Below, one piece after another: positions 6,670-15,494 of a stretch of DNA of 24,707 nucleotides. Under the pieces are notes generated by a model that saw only the letters and a program-made list of their open reading frames with translations, was not told the DNA's origin and did not search any database. Position 1 is the stretch's first letter. Every line of letters starts with the position of its first letter. Source of the DNA: an uncultured Planctomycetaceae bacterium (GTDB taxonomy: Bacteria; Planctomycetota; Planctomycetia; Pirellulales; UBA1268); the NCBI GenBank assembly GCA_937926325.1, contig CALAZQ010000285.1, positions 1 through 24,707 of the forward strand, given 5' to 3'. The position numbers and the translations under genes are program-made.

Positions 6670-8408
6670 CAGAATCTCTCCAGGCGATCAGGACGGAAAG
6701 TGGGCGGCTGCTGGGCGAGGGTCTCACCGGCTGGAATGCCAGTCCGGCCAAGCACCGTCAGGCCGGGATCGAGCGAAGCCGGCTTGACGCTCAGCAGCCG
6801 GCAGCCGGTGGGCAGGTCGGGCAGCATTTCGGCCAGTCGATCGGTTGGGATCACCAGCCGGGCGGCCGGGGTTGAGCGGAGATGCTCGAGGCAGGCTGCA
6901 GCATCGGGCAACGAACGGACCGTGTCACCGGTGTAGAAGACGAGGCTCGGGCGGATGGGATGAAGCCCGGCCCAGTCGCCCGGTCGGGCGGTGGGAGGAA
7001 CCGCCGCGATCAGCCGGGCGGTGCCCTGGTGCTCCGCCAGATGGACGGCTGCCACCCCGCCGAGCAGGGCCAACAGCATCACCGCCGAGGTGGCCAGGGT
7101 GGCCAGGGCCATTCGCGGCTGCTGCTTCTGCTGACTCGTGGCGGCCAGGCCTGCCGCTGCGATCGGTACCAGGCCGATCAGACCGAGCCATTCCCGCCCC
7201 GGGGCGAACTGGCGGGCAATCAGCGGCAGGCCCATAAGGAACCCGCAGCCGACCAGGCCCAGGCTGGCCCAGCCCAGGTGCATGACGGCGGCCGGTGAAA
7301 GCCGTCGCCAAAGCCGTTGCTCCCAGCCGGTTCGCCCCTCGAGCCAGTCGGCCAGATAGATGGCGGTAACCAGGGCCAGGGCCGGGTAGGCCGGCCAGAT
7401 ATAGCCGGGCAGCTTGGTGCCGGCGAGCGAGAACGTTCCGACCCAGACTGTGGCCCAGCAGGCAGCGAAGGCGAATGGCAGCCGCCTCACGTCGGTGCCG
7501 GGTGCCGATCGCCAGGTGAACCAGGCATGCAGGGGGACGGCAAGGATGACCAATGACCAGGGAAACAGCCCGATGGCGATGGTGGTCGGGTAGTAAAGCA
7601 GTGATCCATCGTGCCCCTCCATCGGTGCGGCGAATCGGCCGACGTTGTGCACCATCACAAACTCCTCCAGCCAGCGGCCGCCGGTCCGGAGCGTCACCAG
7701 CAGATACCAGGGCAGGGCGGTGGCCGCCGCAACTCCGGTCACCGTAAGCGGCCGGATCGCGGCGACGGCCGTTCGCAGCCGCACCAATCGGCCGCCGGCA
7801 GGGGCGGCAGCCTGCCACCAAAAGAGGGCGATGAAGGCGGTCAGCGGAAGCACAATGCCGACCGGTCCCTTGGCGAGCATTGCCAGGCCGCAGGCCAAAC
7901 CGATACCCGTGGCGTGGAGCCGGCTCAGCCTTGCCGGCAAGCCCGCCTGGATGGCATGAGCAAAGATCGCGGCGGCCAGCGTTGTGCAGCAGAGAAGCGG
8001 CGCGTCGGGGGTGGCGGCCCGGCCGCCGATGGCCGTCCAGATGCAGCTGGCCATGATCAAGCCGGTCAGCAGGCCGACGAGCGGCCCCGCCAGCAGCCGG
8101 CCGAGCCACCAGGAGAGTAGACAACTGCCGATCGTCAGCAGCACCGAGCCGATTCGGACGCCAGCTTCGGTCCGACCCAGCAGACCAATCCCCGCCAGCT
8201 GCACCCAGTTGACCAAGGGCGGCTTTTCCACTCGTAGTTCGCCATTGAAAGTCGGGACGACCCAGTCGCCAGAGTCGAGCATCGCCAGTGAGCAGGCGGC
8301 ATTTTTGGGCTCGTCCTCGTCCCAGAGTGGTGCTGAACCGATCCCCGGCAGCAGGACACAGGCCGCCGCGGCGGTCACGATCAGGATCGAAAGAAGGGGG
8401 CTGCGCAT
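6669..8408 (-). CDS. ArnT/PMT-like membrane glycosyltransferase (GT39-like), copy 2
   Basis: This first gene of the minus-strand operon encodes 579 residues with the same plan as its downstream neighbour. An N-terminal helix is followed by DEDEPK (30-35), then GDWVVPTFNGELRVEKPPLVNW. Further on are GRAATPDAPL, HNVGRFAAPMEGHDG (His254 onward) and TKLPGYIWPAYPALAL with Lys332, then about ten to twelve helices in all. A soluble tail from about residue 480 includes HPIRPSLVFYTGDTVR and ends in a short Arg/Phe-rich sequence. The shared motifs in the same order as copy 1 indicate an old tandem duplication; the two differ widely between motifs, so they probably use different acceptors or donors. The ATG at 8408 is the natural start with the first helix directly after it, although its ribosome binding site is weak. 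A divergent intergenic region shared with gyrA lies upstream. Confidence 0.87.
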   Translation of the reverse strand: MRSPLLSILIVTAAAACVLLPGIGSAPLWDEDEPKNAACSLAMLDSGDWVVPTFNGELRVEKPPLVNWVQLAGIGLLGRTEAGVRIGSVLLTIGSCLLSWWLGRLLAGPLVGLLTGLIMASCIWTAIGGRAATPDAPLLCCTTLAAAIFAHAIQAGLPARLSRLHATGIGLACGLAMLAKGPVGIVLPLTAFIALFWWQAAAPAGGRLVRLRTAVAAIRPLTVTGVAAATALPWYLLVTLRTGGRWLEEFVMVHNVGRFAAPMEGHDGSLLYYPTTIAIGLFPWSLVILAVPLHAWFTWRSAPGTDVRRLPFAFAACWATVWVGTFSLAGTKLPGYIWPAYPALALVTAIYLADWLEGRTGWEQRLWRRLSPAAVMHLGWASLGLVGCGFLMGLPLIARQFAPGREWLGLIGLVPIAAAGLAATSQQKQQPRMALATLATSAVMLLALLGGVAAVHLAEHQGTARLIAAVPPTARPGDWAGLHPIRPSLVFYTGDTVRSLPDAAACLEHLRSTPAARLVIPTDRLAEMLPDLPTGCRLLSVKPASLDPGLTVLGRTGIPAGETLAQQPPTFRPDRLERF

Positions 8409-8449
8409 CGGTGGCGGATCGATTCCGGAGGCTCAGGAAGCGGGGCAGG

Positions 8450-8478
8450 AGGGTAGGACTGGCCGCGGCGGCGGTCAA
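8450..8478 (-). promoter_or_regulatory. Possible promoter of the glycosyltransferase operon
   Basis: Read on the minus strand, TTGACC (8478-8473) is followed after 17 bases by TACCCT (8455-8450). The -35 matches five of six consensus bases, the -10 only three. A leader of roughly 35 bases would precede the ATG at 8408. The placement is right but the -10 is poor. Confidence 0.25.
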
Positions 8479-8517
8479 GCCGTTCCGGATCGCGGTTTTT
8501 GCCCGTTTTCTGGCCGG

Positions 8518-8545
8518 TTGACCGGCTGCCGGGGGCGGGTATGTT
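8518..8545 (+). promoter_or_regulatory. Sigma70-type promoter for gyrA
   Basis: TTGACC at 8518-8523 (five of six) is spaced 16 bases from TATGTT at 8540-8545 (four of six). Spacing and hexamers resemble the promoter before the peroxidase gene. The expected leader is about 45 bases and contains a small hairpin (CCGCC at 8555-8559 with GGCGG at 8569-8573) about ten bases before the ribosome binding site GGGAGA (8583-8588). Confidence 0.42.
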
Positions 8546-8597
8546 CAGTTGATTCCGCCGCTCCTTCAGGCGGGGATTTCTCGGGAGAACGACCCCC

Positions 8598-11354
8598 TTG
8601 GCCGACGACGACACCCCCGCCGACAACGCTCCCGAGTCCCCCCCGCCAGCCGATGATGGTGGGCAGCCTCCCACCGACGGCAGGCTGACGGCCGCCGGGG
8701 CGGGCGAGGATGGGAACGGCGGCCGGCTGATCGACCTGCCGATCGAGCAGGAGCTCAAAGAGAGCTACCTCACCTACGCGATGAGCGTGATCGTCAGCCG
8801 GGCGCTGCCCGATGTCCGCGATGGGCTCAAGCCATCGCAGCGGCGAATCCTCGTGGCCATGAACGACCTCAATCTCTCCCCCGGTTCGTCCCGGGTGAAG
8901 TGCGCCAAGATTTCGGGTGACACCAGCGGCAACTATCATCCGCACGGCGAAAGCGTGATCTACCCCACCCTCGTCCGCATGGCCCAAGAGTGGAACATGC
9001 GGCATGTGCTGGTCGACAAGCAGGGCAACTTCGGCTCGATCGCCGGGCTGCCTGCCGCGGCGATGCGGTACACCGAGGCTCGGCTCTCGCCGATCGCCGC
9101 GCAGATGCTCGACGACCTGAACCTCGACACGGTCGACTTTGTGCCGACCTATGACGAGCGGAACACCGAGCCGGTGGTGCTGCCGAGCCGGTTTCCCAAC
9201 CTCGTGGTCAACGGGGCGGGGGGGATCGCCGTGGGCATGGCCACCAGCATCCCGCCGCACAACCTCGGCGAGGTCTGCCAGGCCCTCGTCCGGCTGATCG
9301 ACGAGCCCGAAACATCGGTGGCGGAACTGCTGGAGATCGTGCCGGGGCCCGACTTCCCCACCGGCGGCATCGTCATGGGCCGCGAGTCGTTGCTGCGGGG
9401 CTATCTCAGCGGTCGCAGCACGATCACGCTGCGGGCCCGCACCCGGGTGGAAGAGTTCGGCAAGAATCGCAACCGGATCATCATCACCGAGATTCCCTAT
9501 CAGCAGACCCGCGATGCGATCGAAGAGAAGATTGCCGAACAGGTCAACGAGGATCGGATCAAGGGCATCTCGGCGATTCGTAATGAGAGCGATCTCAAAG
9601 AGCCGGTGCGGCTGGTGCTGGAGTTGAAAAAGGATGCCGACCCCGATGTCGTGCTCAATCAACTTTATCAGTACACGCCGCTGCAGAGCAGCTTTTCACT
9701 GATCTTTCTGGCGCTTGTCGATGGCAAGCCCCGGGTGCTCTCGTTCAAGAATCTGCTGGAAGAGTTTCTGCGGCACCGCACGACAGTCATCCGCCGCCGC
9801 ACGGAACACCTGCTGGCCCGGGCCCGCAACCGCAAGCACACCCTCGAGGGGCTGCTGGTGGCCTTGGCCAACATCGACGAGGTGATTGCGATCATCCGCA
9901 GTTCATCCTCGCAGGCCGAGGCCAAGCAGCGGCTGATGCAGATTGAGGCCCCGGCCGCCCTGCTGCAACGGGCGCTCGGAGACGAAGGCTTTGCCGTGCT
10001 CCAAGAAGAGCGGGGGGCGGCCGAGACCTATGGGCTGTCACCGGTGCAGGCTGACGCCGTGCTGCGGCTCACCCTGGGGCAGCTGGTGAATCTCGAGCAG
10101 GAAAAGCTCGGGGGCGAGCACCGCGAGCTGCTGGAGAAAATTCGCGAATACCGCCGGATTCTCTCGAGTGAGGCCAACATCCGCAGCCTCATCCGCGAGG
10201 ATCTGCTGACGCTTGACAACAAGTTTGCCAATCCGCGGCGGACCGAGATCAGTGGCGAACTGGCCGACATCCGCGACATGGCCGAGCTGATCACCGAGGC
10301 GACCATGGTCGTCACGATCACGCGGTCAGGCTATGTCAAGCGGACAGCAGCCGACACCTACCGGGCTCAGCGGCGGGGTGGGAAGGGGCTGACGGGGGCC
10401 CGGGTCGATGAGTCTGATCCGGTCGAGCATTTCTTCGTGGCCAGCACCCATGACTGGCTGCTGGTCTTCACGACCAAGGGCAAGGTCTTCTCGATGCGGG
10501 TCTTCGAACTGCCCGAACTGGCCCGCGACTCCAAGGGTCGGGCGCTTGTCAATTTGCTGGAGTTTGAGGAAGGCGAGCGGGTGGCTGAATGCCGGGCGGT
10601 CTCGGGCTTTGAAGATCGCGAGCAGTGCCTGCTGCTGGCCACCCGCAGTGGCATGGTGAAGAAGACGCCGCTCGAGCAGTACCGCCGGCGGCGGACGAAG
10701 GGCCTGATCGCCGTCAAGCTGCGGGAGGGTGATGAACTTATTGGTGCGGTGGTGACGCGACCCGGCGACGAACTGGTGCTGGCCACCGCCAAGGGGATGG
10801 CGATCCGGTTTCCCGAGTCGGATGCACGGCCGATGGGACGAGACACCAGTGGGGTGCGTGGCATCAAGCTGGGCAAGGGCGACCAGCTCGTCGGTATCGT
10901 CGTGGCCGAGCCCGAGGCGACCCTGCTGACGGTCTGTGCGAAGGGCTATGGCAAACGCACCCCGTTCGGAGCTGGCACGCCGCTGGCCGAAGGGGAGTCG
11001 GCCGAGACACCAGAGGCCGCTGAAGCGGAGGGTGGCGGCGAGGCCGAGGCCGAATCGAGCGGCATGCGTTATCGCACCCAGGGACGGGGCGGCAAGGGCA
11101 TCCGTGATATTAAGACCACGGCCCGGAACGGCGAGGTGGTCTCGGTCGTGGCGGTACGTGATGGCGATCAGGTGCTGATGATGACCGCCCGGGGCAAGCT
11201 GCAGCGGGTCAATGTGGCCGAGATCAAGACGATTGGCCGGAACACCCAGGGGGTCCGGATCATGCGGCTCGATGAGGCCGACACGCTGGCCGCGGTGGTG
11301 CCGGTGCCGCCGAGTGAACAGGAAGAGGCCGACGCCGTGGCCGACGACGAATAA
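8598..11354 (+). CDS. gyrA: DNA gyrase subunit A
   Basis: GyrA is the cleavage-reunion and DNA-wrapping subunit of gyrase, acting with GyrB to introduce negative supercoils. The 918-residue frame starts at TTG 8598 behind GGGAGA (8583-8588); no in-frame ATG exists before the conserved domain. The first ~42 residues are a low-complexity Asp/Pro/Gly tail. The winged-helix/tower region has [23 protein letters not shown] (114-119) and the catalytic Tyr158 in AMRYTEARL. The C-terminal beta-pinwheel carries the GyrA box QRRGGKG at 591-597, which marks gyrase rather than topoisomerase IV. A second box-like QGRGGKG lies at 828-834, and an acidic insertion of about 33 residues (791-823) precedes it. 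The residue corresponding to E. coli Asp87 is Pro123, and the Ser83 equivalent is Ser119. gyrB is not in the window. ugd follows after 43 bases. Confidence 0.97.
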   Translation: MADDDTPADNAPESPPPADDGGQPPTDGRLTAAGAGEDGNGGRLIDLPIEQELKESYLTYAMSVIVSRALPDVRDGLKPSQRRILVAMNDLNLSPGSSRVKCAKISGDTSGNYHPHGESVIYPTLVRMAQEWNMRHVLVDKQGNFGSIAGLPAAAMRYTEARLSPIAAQMLDDLNLDTVDFVPTYDERNTEPVVLPSRFPNLVVNGAGGIAVGMATSIPPHNLGEVCQALVRLIDEPETSVAELLEIVPGPDFPTGGIVMGRESLLRGYLSGRSTITLRARTRVEEFGKNRNRIIITEIPYQQTRDAIEEKIAEQVNEDRIKGISAIRNESDLKEPVRLVLELKKDADPDVVLNQLYQYTPLQSSFSLIFLALVDGKPRVLSFKNLLEEFLRHRTTVIRRRTEHLLARARNRKHTLEGLLVALANIDEVIAIIRSSSSQAEAKQRLMQIEAPAALLQRALGDEGFAVLQEERGAAETYGLSPVQADAVLRLTLGQLVNLEQEKLGGEHRELLEKIREYRRILSSEANIRSLIREDLLTLDNKFANPRRTEISGELADIRDMAELITEATMVVTITRSGYVKRTAADTYRAQRRGGKGLTGARVDESDPVEHFFVASTHDWLLVFTTKGKVFSMRVFELPELARDSKGRALVNLLEFEEGERVAECRAVSGFEDREQCLLLATRSGMVKKTPLEQYRRRRTKGLIAVKLREGDELIGAVVTRPGDELVLATAKGMAIRFPESDARPMGRDTSGVRGIKLGKGDQLVGIVVAEPEATLLTVCAKGYGKRTPFGAGTPLAEGESAETPEAAEAEGGGEAEAESSGMRYRTQGRGGKGIRDIKTTARNGEVVSVVAVRDGDQVLMMTARGKLQRVNVAEIKTIGRNTQGVRIMRLDEADTLAAVVPVPPSEQEEADAVADDE

Positions 11355-11397
11355 GAATCCGTAGGCCGAGGGCTTCGGCGAAGCGAAAGGAATAGTC

Positions 11398-12720
11398 GTG
11401 CGAATCGCAGTTGTGGGCACCGGCTACGTCGGCCTCGTGACGGGCACCTGCCTGGCCGACAGTGGGAATACGGTCACCTGCCTCGATATCGATGCCGCCA
11501 AGGTCGAGCGGCTCAGCCGCGGCGAGGTGCCGATCTATGAGCCGGGGCTCGAGGAACTGGTTCACCGGAATGCCAAGGCGGGTCGGCTTTCGTTCACCAC
11601 CGACACCGCCACTGCGATCAGCCCGGCTGAGGTCGTCTTTTTGGCGGTCGGCACCCCACCGAGTGCGGACGGATCGGCCGATCTCTCGGCCCTCTGGAGC
11701 GTGGTTGCGGCGATCGCGCCGCACCTTGATCCGACCGTGATCGTGATCACCAAGAGTACCGTGCCGGTCGGTACGGCCGCCGGCATCGAGCGGCGGCTGC
11801 GGGAGGCGACGGGTCGCGACTGGCAGGTGGCCAGCAATCCTGAGTTCCTCAAGGAAGGGGCGGCGATCGAGGACTTTCAAAAGCCCGACCGGGTGGTGGT
11901 CGGGGTGCGGACGCCGGCCGTTGCTGAGAAGCTCCACACGCTCTATGCCCCCTTTCTGCGGACGGAACATCCGTTTCTGGTGATGACGCCGGAGAGTGCG
12001 GAGATGACGAAGTATGTGGCCAATGCGCTGCTGGCGACGAAGATCAGCTTTATCAACGAGGTCGCCAACCTCTGCGAGCGGATGGAGGCCGACATTGACG
12101 ACGTGCGGCGTGGCATCGGCCACGACAGCCGGATCGGCTTCGCGTTCCTGTTTCCGGGGGCCGGCTACGGCGGCAGCTGCTTTCCCAAAGATGTACAGGC
12201 CCTGGCGGCCATGGCCCGGGACCACGGCTGTGACAACCGGATTCTCACCGCGGTGCACGAGACCAACCGGGCGCAGAAGCAGGTGCTCGGCGAGAAGCTA
12301 CTCGCCTTTTTCGGTGGATCTCTCGCCGGCCGCCGGATTGCCATCTGGGGCCTGGCCTTCAAGCCCCGGACCGATGACATCCGCGACGCTCCCGCACTCG
12401 ACCTGATCGATCGCCTGCTGGCTGAGTCGGCGGTGGTCCGGGTCTTCGATCCCGAGGCGATGACCCATGTGCGGGCCCGCTACGGTGACACAATTCAGTA
12501 CGCCACCGATCCGCTCGATGCGGCAAAAGCGGCCGATGCCCTCGCCGTGGTGACCGAATGGGGCGATTTTCGCCGGCCCGACTTCGCCAGCCTGCGGCAG
12601 ACCATGGCCGCGCCGGTCATCTTCGACGGCCGCAATCTTTATGACCCCGCCGAACTACGGGCGAAAGGCTTTTCCTATCACGCCATTGGCAAGCTGCCGG
12701 TCGATGGCCGTGAGTCGTGA
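11398..12720 (+). CDS. ugd: UDP-glucose 6-dehydrogenase
   Basis: This enzyme oxidises UDP-glucose to UDP-glucuronate with two NAD+, supplying precursors for acidic polysaccharides, pentoses and, in some bacteria, 4-amino-4-deoxy-arabinose. The 440-residue length is typical. The N-terminal Rossmann fold has GTGYVG at 7-12. Other landmarks are [23 protein letters not shown] and the catalytic Cys261 in [10 protein letters not shown]. The C-terminal UDP-binding domain has [20 protein letters not shown] and DGRNLYDP. The GTG start at 11398 begins [12 protein letters not shown] directly and has AAAGGA at 11386-11391 as ribosome binding site. It is 43 bases after gyrA on the same strand. The operon of ArnT/ArnC-like genes upstream could use sugars derived from UDP-glucuronate, but no enzyme linking the two is present, so this is only suggestive. 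The 242 bases after the gene hold a structured element. Confidence 0.97.
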   Translation: MRIAVVGTGYVGLVTGTCLADSGNTVTCLDIDAAKVERLSRGEVPIYEPGLEELVHRNAKAGRLSFTTDTATAISPAEVVFLAVGTPPSADGSADLSALWSVVAAIAPHLDPTVIVITKSTVPVGTAAGIERRLREATGRDWQVASNPEFLKEGAAIEDFQKPDRVVVGVRTPAVAEKLHTLYAPFLRTEHPFLVMTPESAEMTKYVANALLATKISFINEVANLCERMEADIDDVRRGIGHDSRIGFAFLFPGAGYGGSCFPKDVQALAAMARDHGCDNRILTAVHETNRAQKQVLGEKLLAFFGGSLAGRRIAIWGLAFKPRTDDIRDAPALDLIDRLLAESAVVRVFDPEAMTHVRARYGDTIQYATDPLDAAKAADALAVVTEWGDFRRPDFASLRQTMAAPVIFDGRNLYDPAELRAKGFSYHAIGKLPVDGRES

Positions 12721-12733
12721 GATCAGTCGACGA

Positions 12734-12819
12734 GCCTGCTGGCGGAAACCGCGCAGCAAGCTGCCCGATTGTCGTCGGCGACCGTTGGCGGTTTCCTCTG
12801 ACAGCAGGCGACCGCCTGC
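12734..12819. other. Nested inverted repeat able to fold as a branched RNA (ugd-hppA gap)
   Basis: GCCTGCTG (12734-12741) is complementary to CAGCAGGC (12802-12809). Just inside, GGAAACCGC (12744-12752) is complementary to GCGGTTTCC (12788-12796). The enclosed bases hold two short hairpins: GCAGC-AA-GCTGC (12753-12764) and GTCG-TCGG-CGAC (12771-12782). The result is 17 outer base pairs with a small internal loop leading to a three-way junction. A competing hairpin, GCAGGC-GACC-GCCTGC (12804-12819), uses part of the outer right arm, so two folds exclude each other. It could be a 3' end structure of ugd, a leader element of hppA, or a palindromic repeat. No T-tract follows. The strand cannot be decided from symmetry. 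Confidence 0.5.
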
Positions 12820-12854
12820 GTCTGGAGGTTGCTGACAAAATATGAGGCTCCTGT

Positions 12855-12884
12855 TTGACACCCCTTTTTTCGGGCCGGTAGAGT
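12855..12884 (+). promoter_or_regulatory. Possible promoter of hppA
   Basis: A perfect TTGACA (12855-12860) is spaced 18 bases from TAGAGT (12879-12884, four of six). It lies after the structured element and 79 bases before the hppA start. If real, hppA and the overlapping tgt would be transcribed separately from ugd, and the structured element would belong to the ugd 3' region. Confidence 0.38.
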
Positions 12885-12962
12885 TCCGGCTTCAGCATGC
12901 GTCGGGAGGTCATCTGCTGCCGTTCTTAGACGCGTCCCCCTTCTTTCGGAGTTGCCCTGCTC

Positions 12963-15494
12963 GTGAACATTTCGACTGCCTTCTGCACCACCCAGCCGAC
13001 ACCCTGGCTGCTGCCGGTCTCCTTGCTTGCCACCAGTGAATCGGGGCCGTCTGCCTGGTTCTTCGGCATCTACGGCCTGTTCTGGCTGGTGGGGCTCGCC
13101 GGGGCTGGATATGCCCTCTGGCAGGCGTGGCAGTTCTATCAGTGGATGGAAGGGCAGTCGGGGGGAAGCGAGAAGAACATCGAGATCGCCGGCTACGTCC
13201 GCACCGGTGCCGATGCCTACCTCAAGCAACAGTACAAGGTGGTGGCTGGCTTCTTTGCGGTGATCTTCGTGCTGCTGCTGTTCATGGCCTTCGTGCTCAA
13301 CGTTCAGAGTGCCTGGGTGCCGTTTGCCTTCTTGTCGGGTGGGCTCTTTTCCGGGCTGGCCGGCTGGTTCGGCATGAAGACGGCCACCCTGGCGAGCAAC
13401 CGCACGGCAGCCGGCGCCGCGAAGAGCCTCAACGATGGCCTCCAGGTCGCCTTTCGGTCGGGGGCGGTGATGGGGCTGACCGTCGTCGGACTCGGGCTGC
13501 TCGATATCGTGGTCTGGTTCTTCATCCTCTACTGGCTGGTGCCAGTGTTCGCAACGCCGCTATCGCTCGAGGAGATCACCGTGACGATGCTCTGCTTCGG
13601 CATGGGGGCGAGTTCCCAGGCCCTCTTCGCCAGGGTTGGTGGCGGTATCTTCACCAAGGCGGCCGACGTCGGGGCCGACCTGGTGGGCAAGGTCGAGCAG
13701 AATATTCCTGAGGATGATGCCCGCAACCCCGCCACCATCGCCGACAACGTCGGCGACAACGTCGGCGATGTGGCTGGCATGGGCGCCGACCTCTACGAGA
13801 GCTACTGCGGCAGCATTCTGGCAACGGCTGCCCTCGGCGTGGCGGCCTTCGCGGGCCCCGCAGAAGCCGACTATTTCATGCAGCTCAAGGCCCTTTTTCT
13901 GCCGATGCTGATCGCTGCGGTTGGGATCGGCCTGTCGATCTGGGGCATCTGGCAGGTGCGAACCGACGAGAACTCCTCGCAGAAGTCGTTGTTGGCAGCC
14001 CTGGCCCGTGGCATCAATCTCTCAACCATCGCCATCGTCGGGGCGGCTCTGGTCCTCACCTTCCTGCTGCTGGGCTGGTCGCACATCGGGGTTGCCGTCA
14101 GCGTGATCGTCGGTCTCGTCGCCGGCTGGCTGATCGGGAAATGGACGGAGTATTCAACGAGCAACGAGTTTACGCCCACGAAGGAGCTTGCCGATCAGGC
14201 CCTGACTGGCCCGGCCACGATCATCATCGGTGGGGTTGCCGAGGGCATGCTGTCGGTCTGGGCGCCGGTGATGGTCACCGGGGCGGCCACCCTGTTGGCC
14301 TTCGGCTTCGCCAACGGGTTCGACTTCAATGACCCCAATGCGTTCGCCCTTGGCCTCTACGGCGTCGGTATCGCTGCGGTCGGCATGCTCTCGACGCTTG
14401 GCATCACGCTGGCAACCGATGCCTATGGCCCGATTGCGGACAATGCCGGTGGCAACGCCCAGATGGCGGGCATGCCCGAGGTTGTCCGCGAGCGGACCGA
14501 CGCCCTCGACGCCCTCGGCAATACCACCGCCGCGACCGGGAAGGGCTTTGCGATCGGCTCGGCAGCCCTGACGGCTCTGGCGCTGCTCGCCGCTTACGTC
14601 GAGGAGGTGCGGATCGGCTTCGAGCGCTGGGGCGAAACGGCGGTGACCGTCACTGAAAGCAGTGCCGCCCAGCCCGGGTCGTGGGTGAAAGTGGCCAACG
14701 GCGTGCTGGTCAAGGCCGGGGCCACTCCTGCCGAGAATCAGACCTGGCTGTTGGTCGACAAGCGGGAACTTGTCAACCAGTTGCCTGACTACCCGAAACT
14801 GCCGGCCGGGTCGGTGATCCAGAAGATGCCCGAGACCAAGCCGCTGGAAACCGCCCACGATCTGGTTGAGGTCAAGGCGGCCCGGATGGCCGACTTCATG
14901 CGGTTCTATGACGTCACGTTGATGAATCCCAAGGTGCTTGTCGGCATGTTCCTGGGGGCGATGAGCACCTTTGTCTTCTGTGCTCTGACGATGAAGGCGG
15001 TTGGGCGGGCGGCCAAGGGTATGGTTGAGGAGGTCCGCCGGCAGTTCCGTGAGAAACCGGGCATCATGGAGGGAACCGAGACGCCGGACTATGCAGCTCC
15101 GGTGGCGATCAGCACCAAGGCGGCCCAGCGAGAGATGGTCCTGCCGTCGCTGCTGGCCCTGCTCACGCCGGTGGTCGCCGGCATCCTGCTCGGCGTCGGC
15201 GGCGTGATGGGGCTGCTTGTCGGTGGCCTGACCAGCGGCTTCTGCGTGGCGGTCTTCATGGCCAATGCCGGTGGTGCCTGGGATAATGCCAAAAAGTACA
15301 TCGAAAGCGGGGTGCACGGCGGCAAGGGAACCGAGGCTCACAAGGCGGCGGTGGTGGGTGACACGGTCGGTGACCCCTTCAAGGACACCAGCGGCCCCAG
15401 CCTCAATATTCTGGTCAAGCTCATGAGCATGGTCAGTGTGGTCGCGGCCGGCCTGGTGGTGCGGTATAGCCTCGAGGCACTCGGCATCTTTTGA
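12963..15494 (+). CDS. hppA: Membrane-bound ion-translocating pyrophosphatase (K+-dependent type)
   Basis: HppA hydrolyses pyrophosphate and pumps H+ and/or Na+ out of the cytoplasm. The substrate site is clear: GGGIFTKAADVGADLVGKVE followed by the metal-PPi motif DDARNPATIADNVGDNVGD starting at Asp251, then the second acidic cluster GDTVGDPFKDTSGPS near the C-terminus. In NTTAATGKG, Ala523 and Gly526 occupy the positions that are Lys and Thr in K+-independent enzymes, so this should be the K+-dependent class, which includes Na+ pumps. About 16 helices are expected. At 843 residues it is longer than most relatives, with an inserted loop of roughly 90 residues (550-641) between two helices. 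The GTG start at 12963 has CGGAG at 12947-12951, eleven bases away. Its TGA overlaps the TTG start of tgt. Confidence 0.96.
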   Translation: MNISTAFCTTQPTPWLLPVSLLATSESGPSAWFFGIYGLFWLVGLAGAGYALWQAWQFYQWMEGQSGGSEKNIEIAGYVRTGADAYLKQQYKVVAGFFAVIFVLLLFMAFVLNVQSAWVPFAFLSGGLFSGLAGWFGMKTATLASNRTAAGAAKSLNDGLQVAFRSGAVMGLTVVGLGLLDIVVWFFILYWLVPVFATPLSLEEITVTMLCFGMGASSQALFARVGGGIFTKAADVGADLVGKVEQNIPEDDARNPATIADNVGDNVGDVAGMGADLYESYCGSILATAALGVAAFAGPAEADYFMQLKALFLPMLIAAVGIGLSIWGIWQVRTDENSSQKSLLAALARGINLSTIAIVGAALVLTFLLLGWSHIGVAVSVIVGLVAGWLIGKWTEYSTSNEFTPTKELADQALTGPATIIIGGVAEGMLSVWAPVMVTGAATLLAFGFANGFDFNDPNAFALGLYGVGIAAVGMLSTLGITLATDAYGPIADNAGGNAQMAGMPEVVRERTDALDALGNTTAATGKGFAIGSAALTALALLAAYVEEVRIGFERWGETAVTVTESSAAQPGSWVKVANGVLVKAGATPAENQTWLLVDKRELVNQLPDYPKLPAGSVIQKMPETKPLETAHDLVEVKAARMADFMRFYDVTLMNPKVLVGMFLGAMSTFVFCALTMKAVGRAAKGMVEEVRRQFREKPGIMEGTETPDYAAPVAISTKAAQREMVLPSLLALLTPVVAGILLGVGGVMGLLVGGLTSGFCVAVFMANAGGAWDNAKKYIESGVHGGKGTEAHKAAVVGDTVGDPFKDTSGPSLNILVKLMSMVSVVAAGLVVRYSLEALGIF

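Noticed and set aside
6925..8478. Second minus-strand 517-codon frame in the first glycosyltransferase gene
   Set aside because: Same strand, other frame; Arg/Pro-rich without helices, while the chosen frame has clear ArnT motifs.
8475..9662. Minus-strand 395-codon open frame opposite gyrA
   Set aside because: Lies entirely antisense to strongly conserved gyrA sequence and the divergent promoter region; composition is shadow-like.
12734..12809. Nested repeat as a tRNA or an integron attC site
   Set aside because: Arm lengths and loops do not match a tRNA cloverleaf, there is no T-loop sequence, and no attC core sites or integrase are present.
12842..13039. 65-codon ATG frame in the ugd-hppA gap with GGAGG 13 bases upstream
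   Set aside because: Overlaps the hppA start and promoter, spacing of the ribosome binding site is long, no recognisable features.
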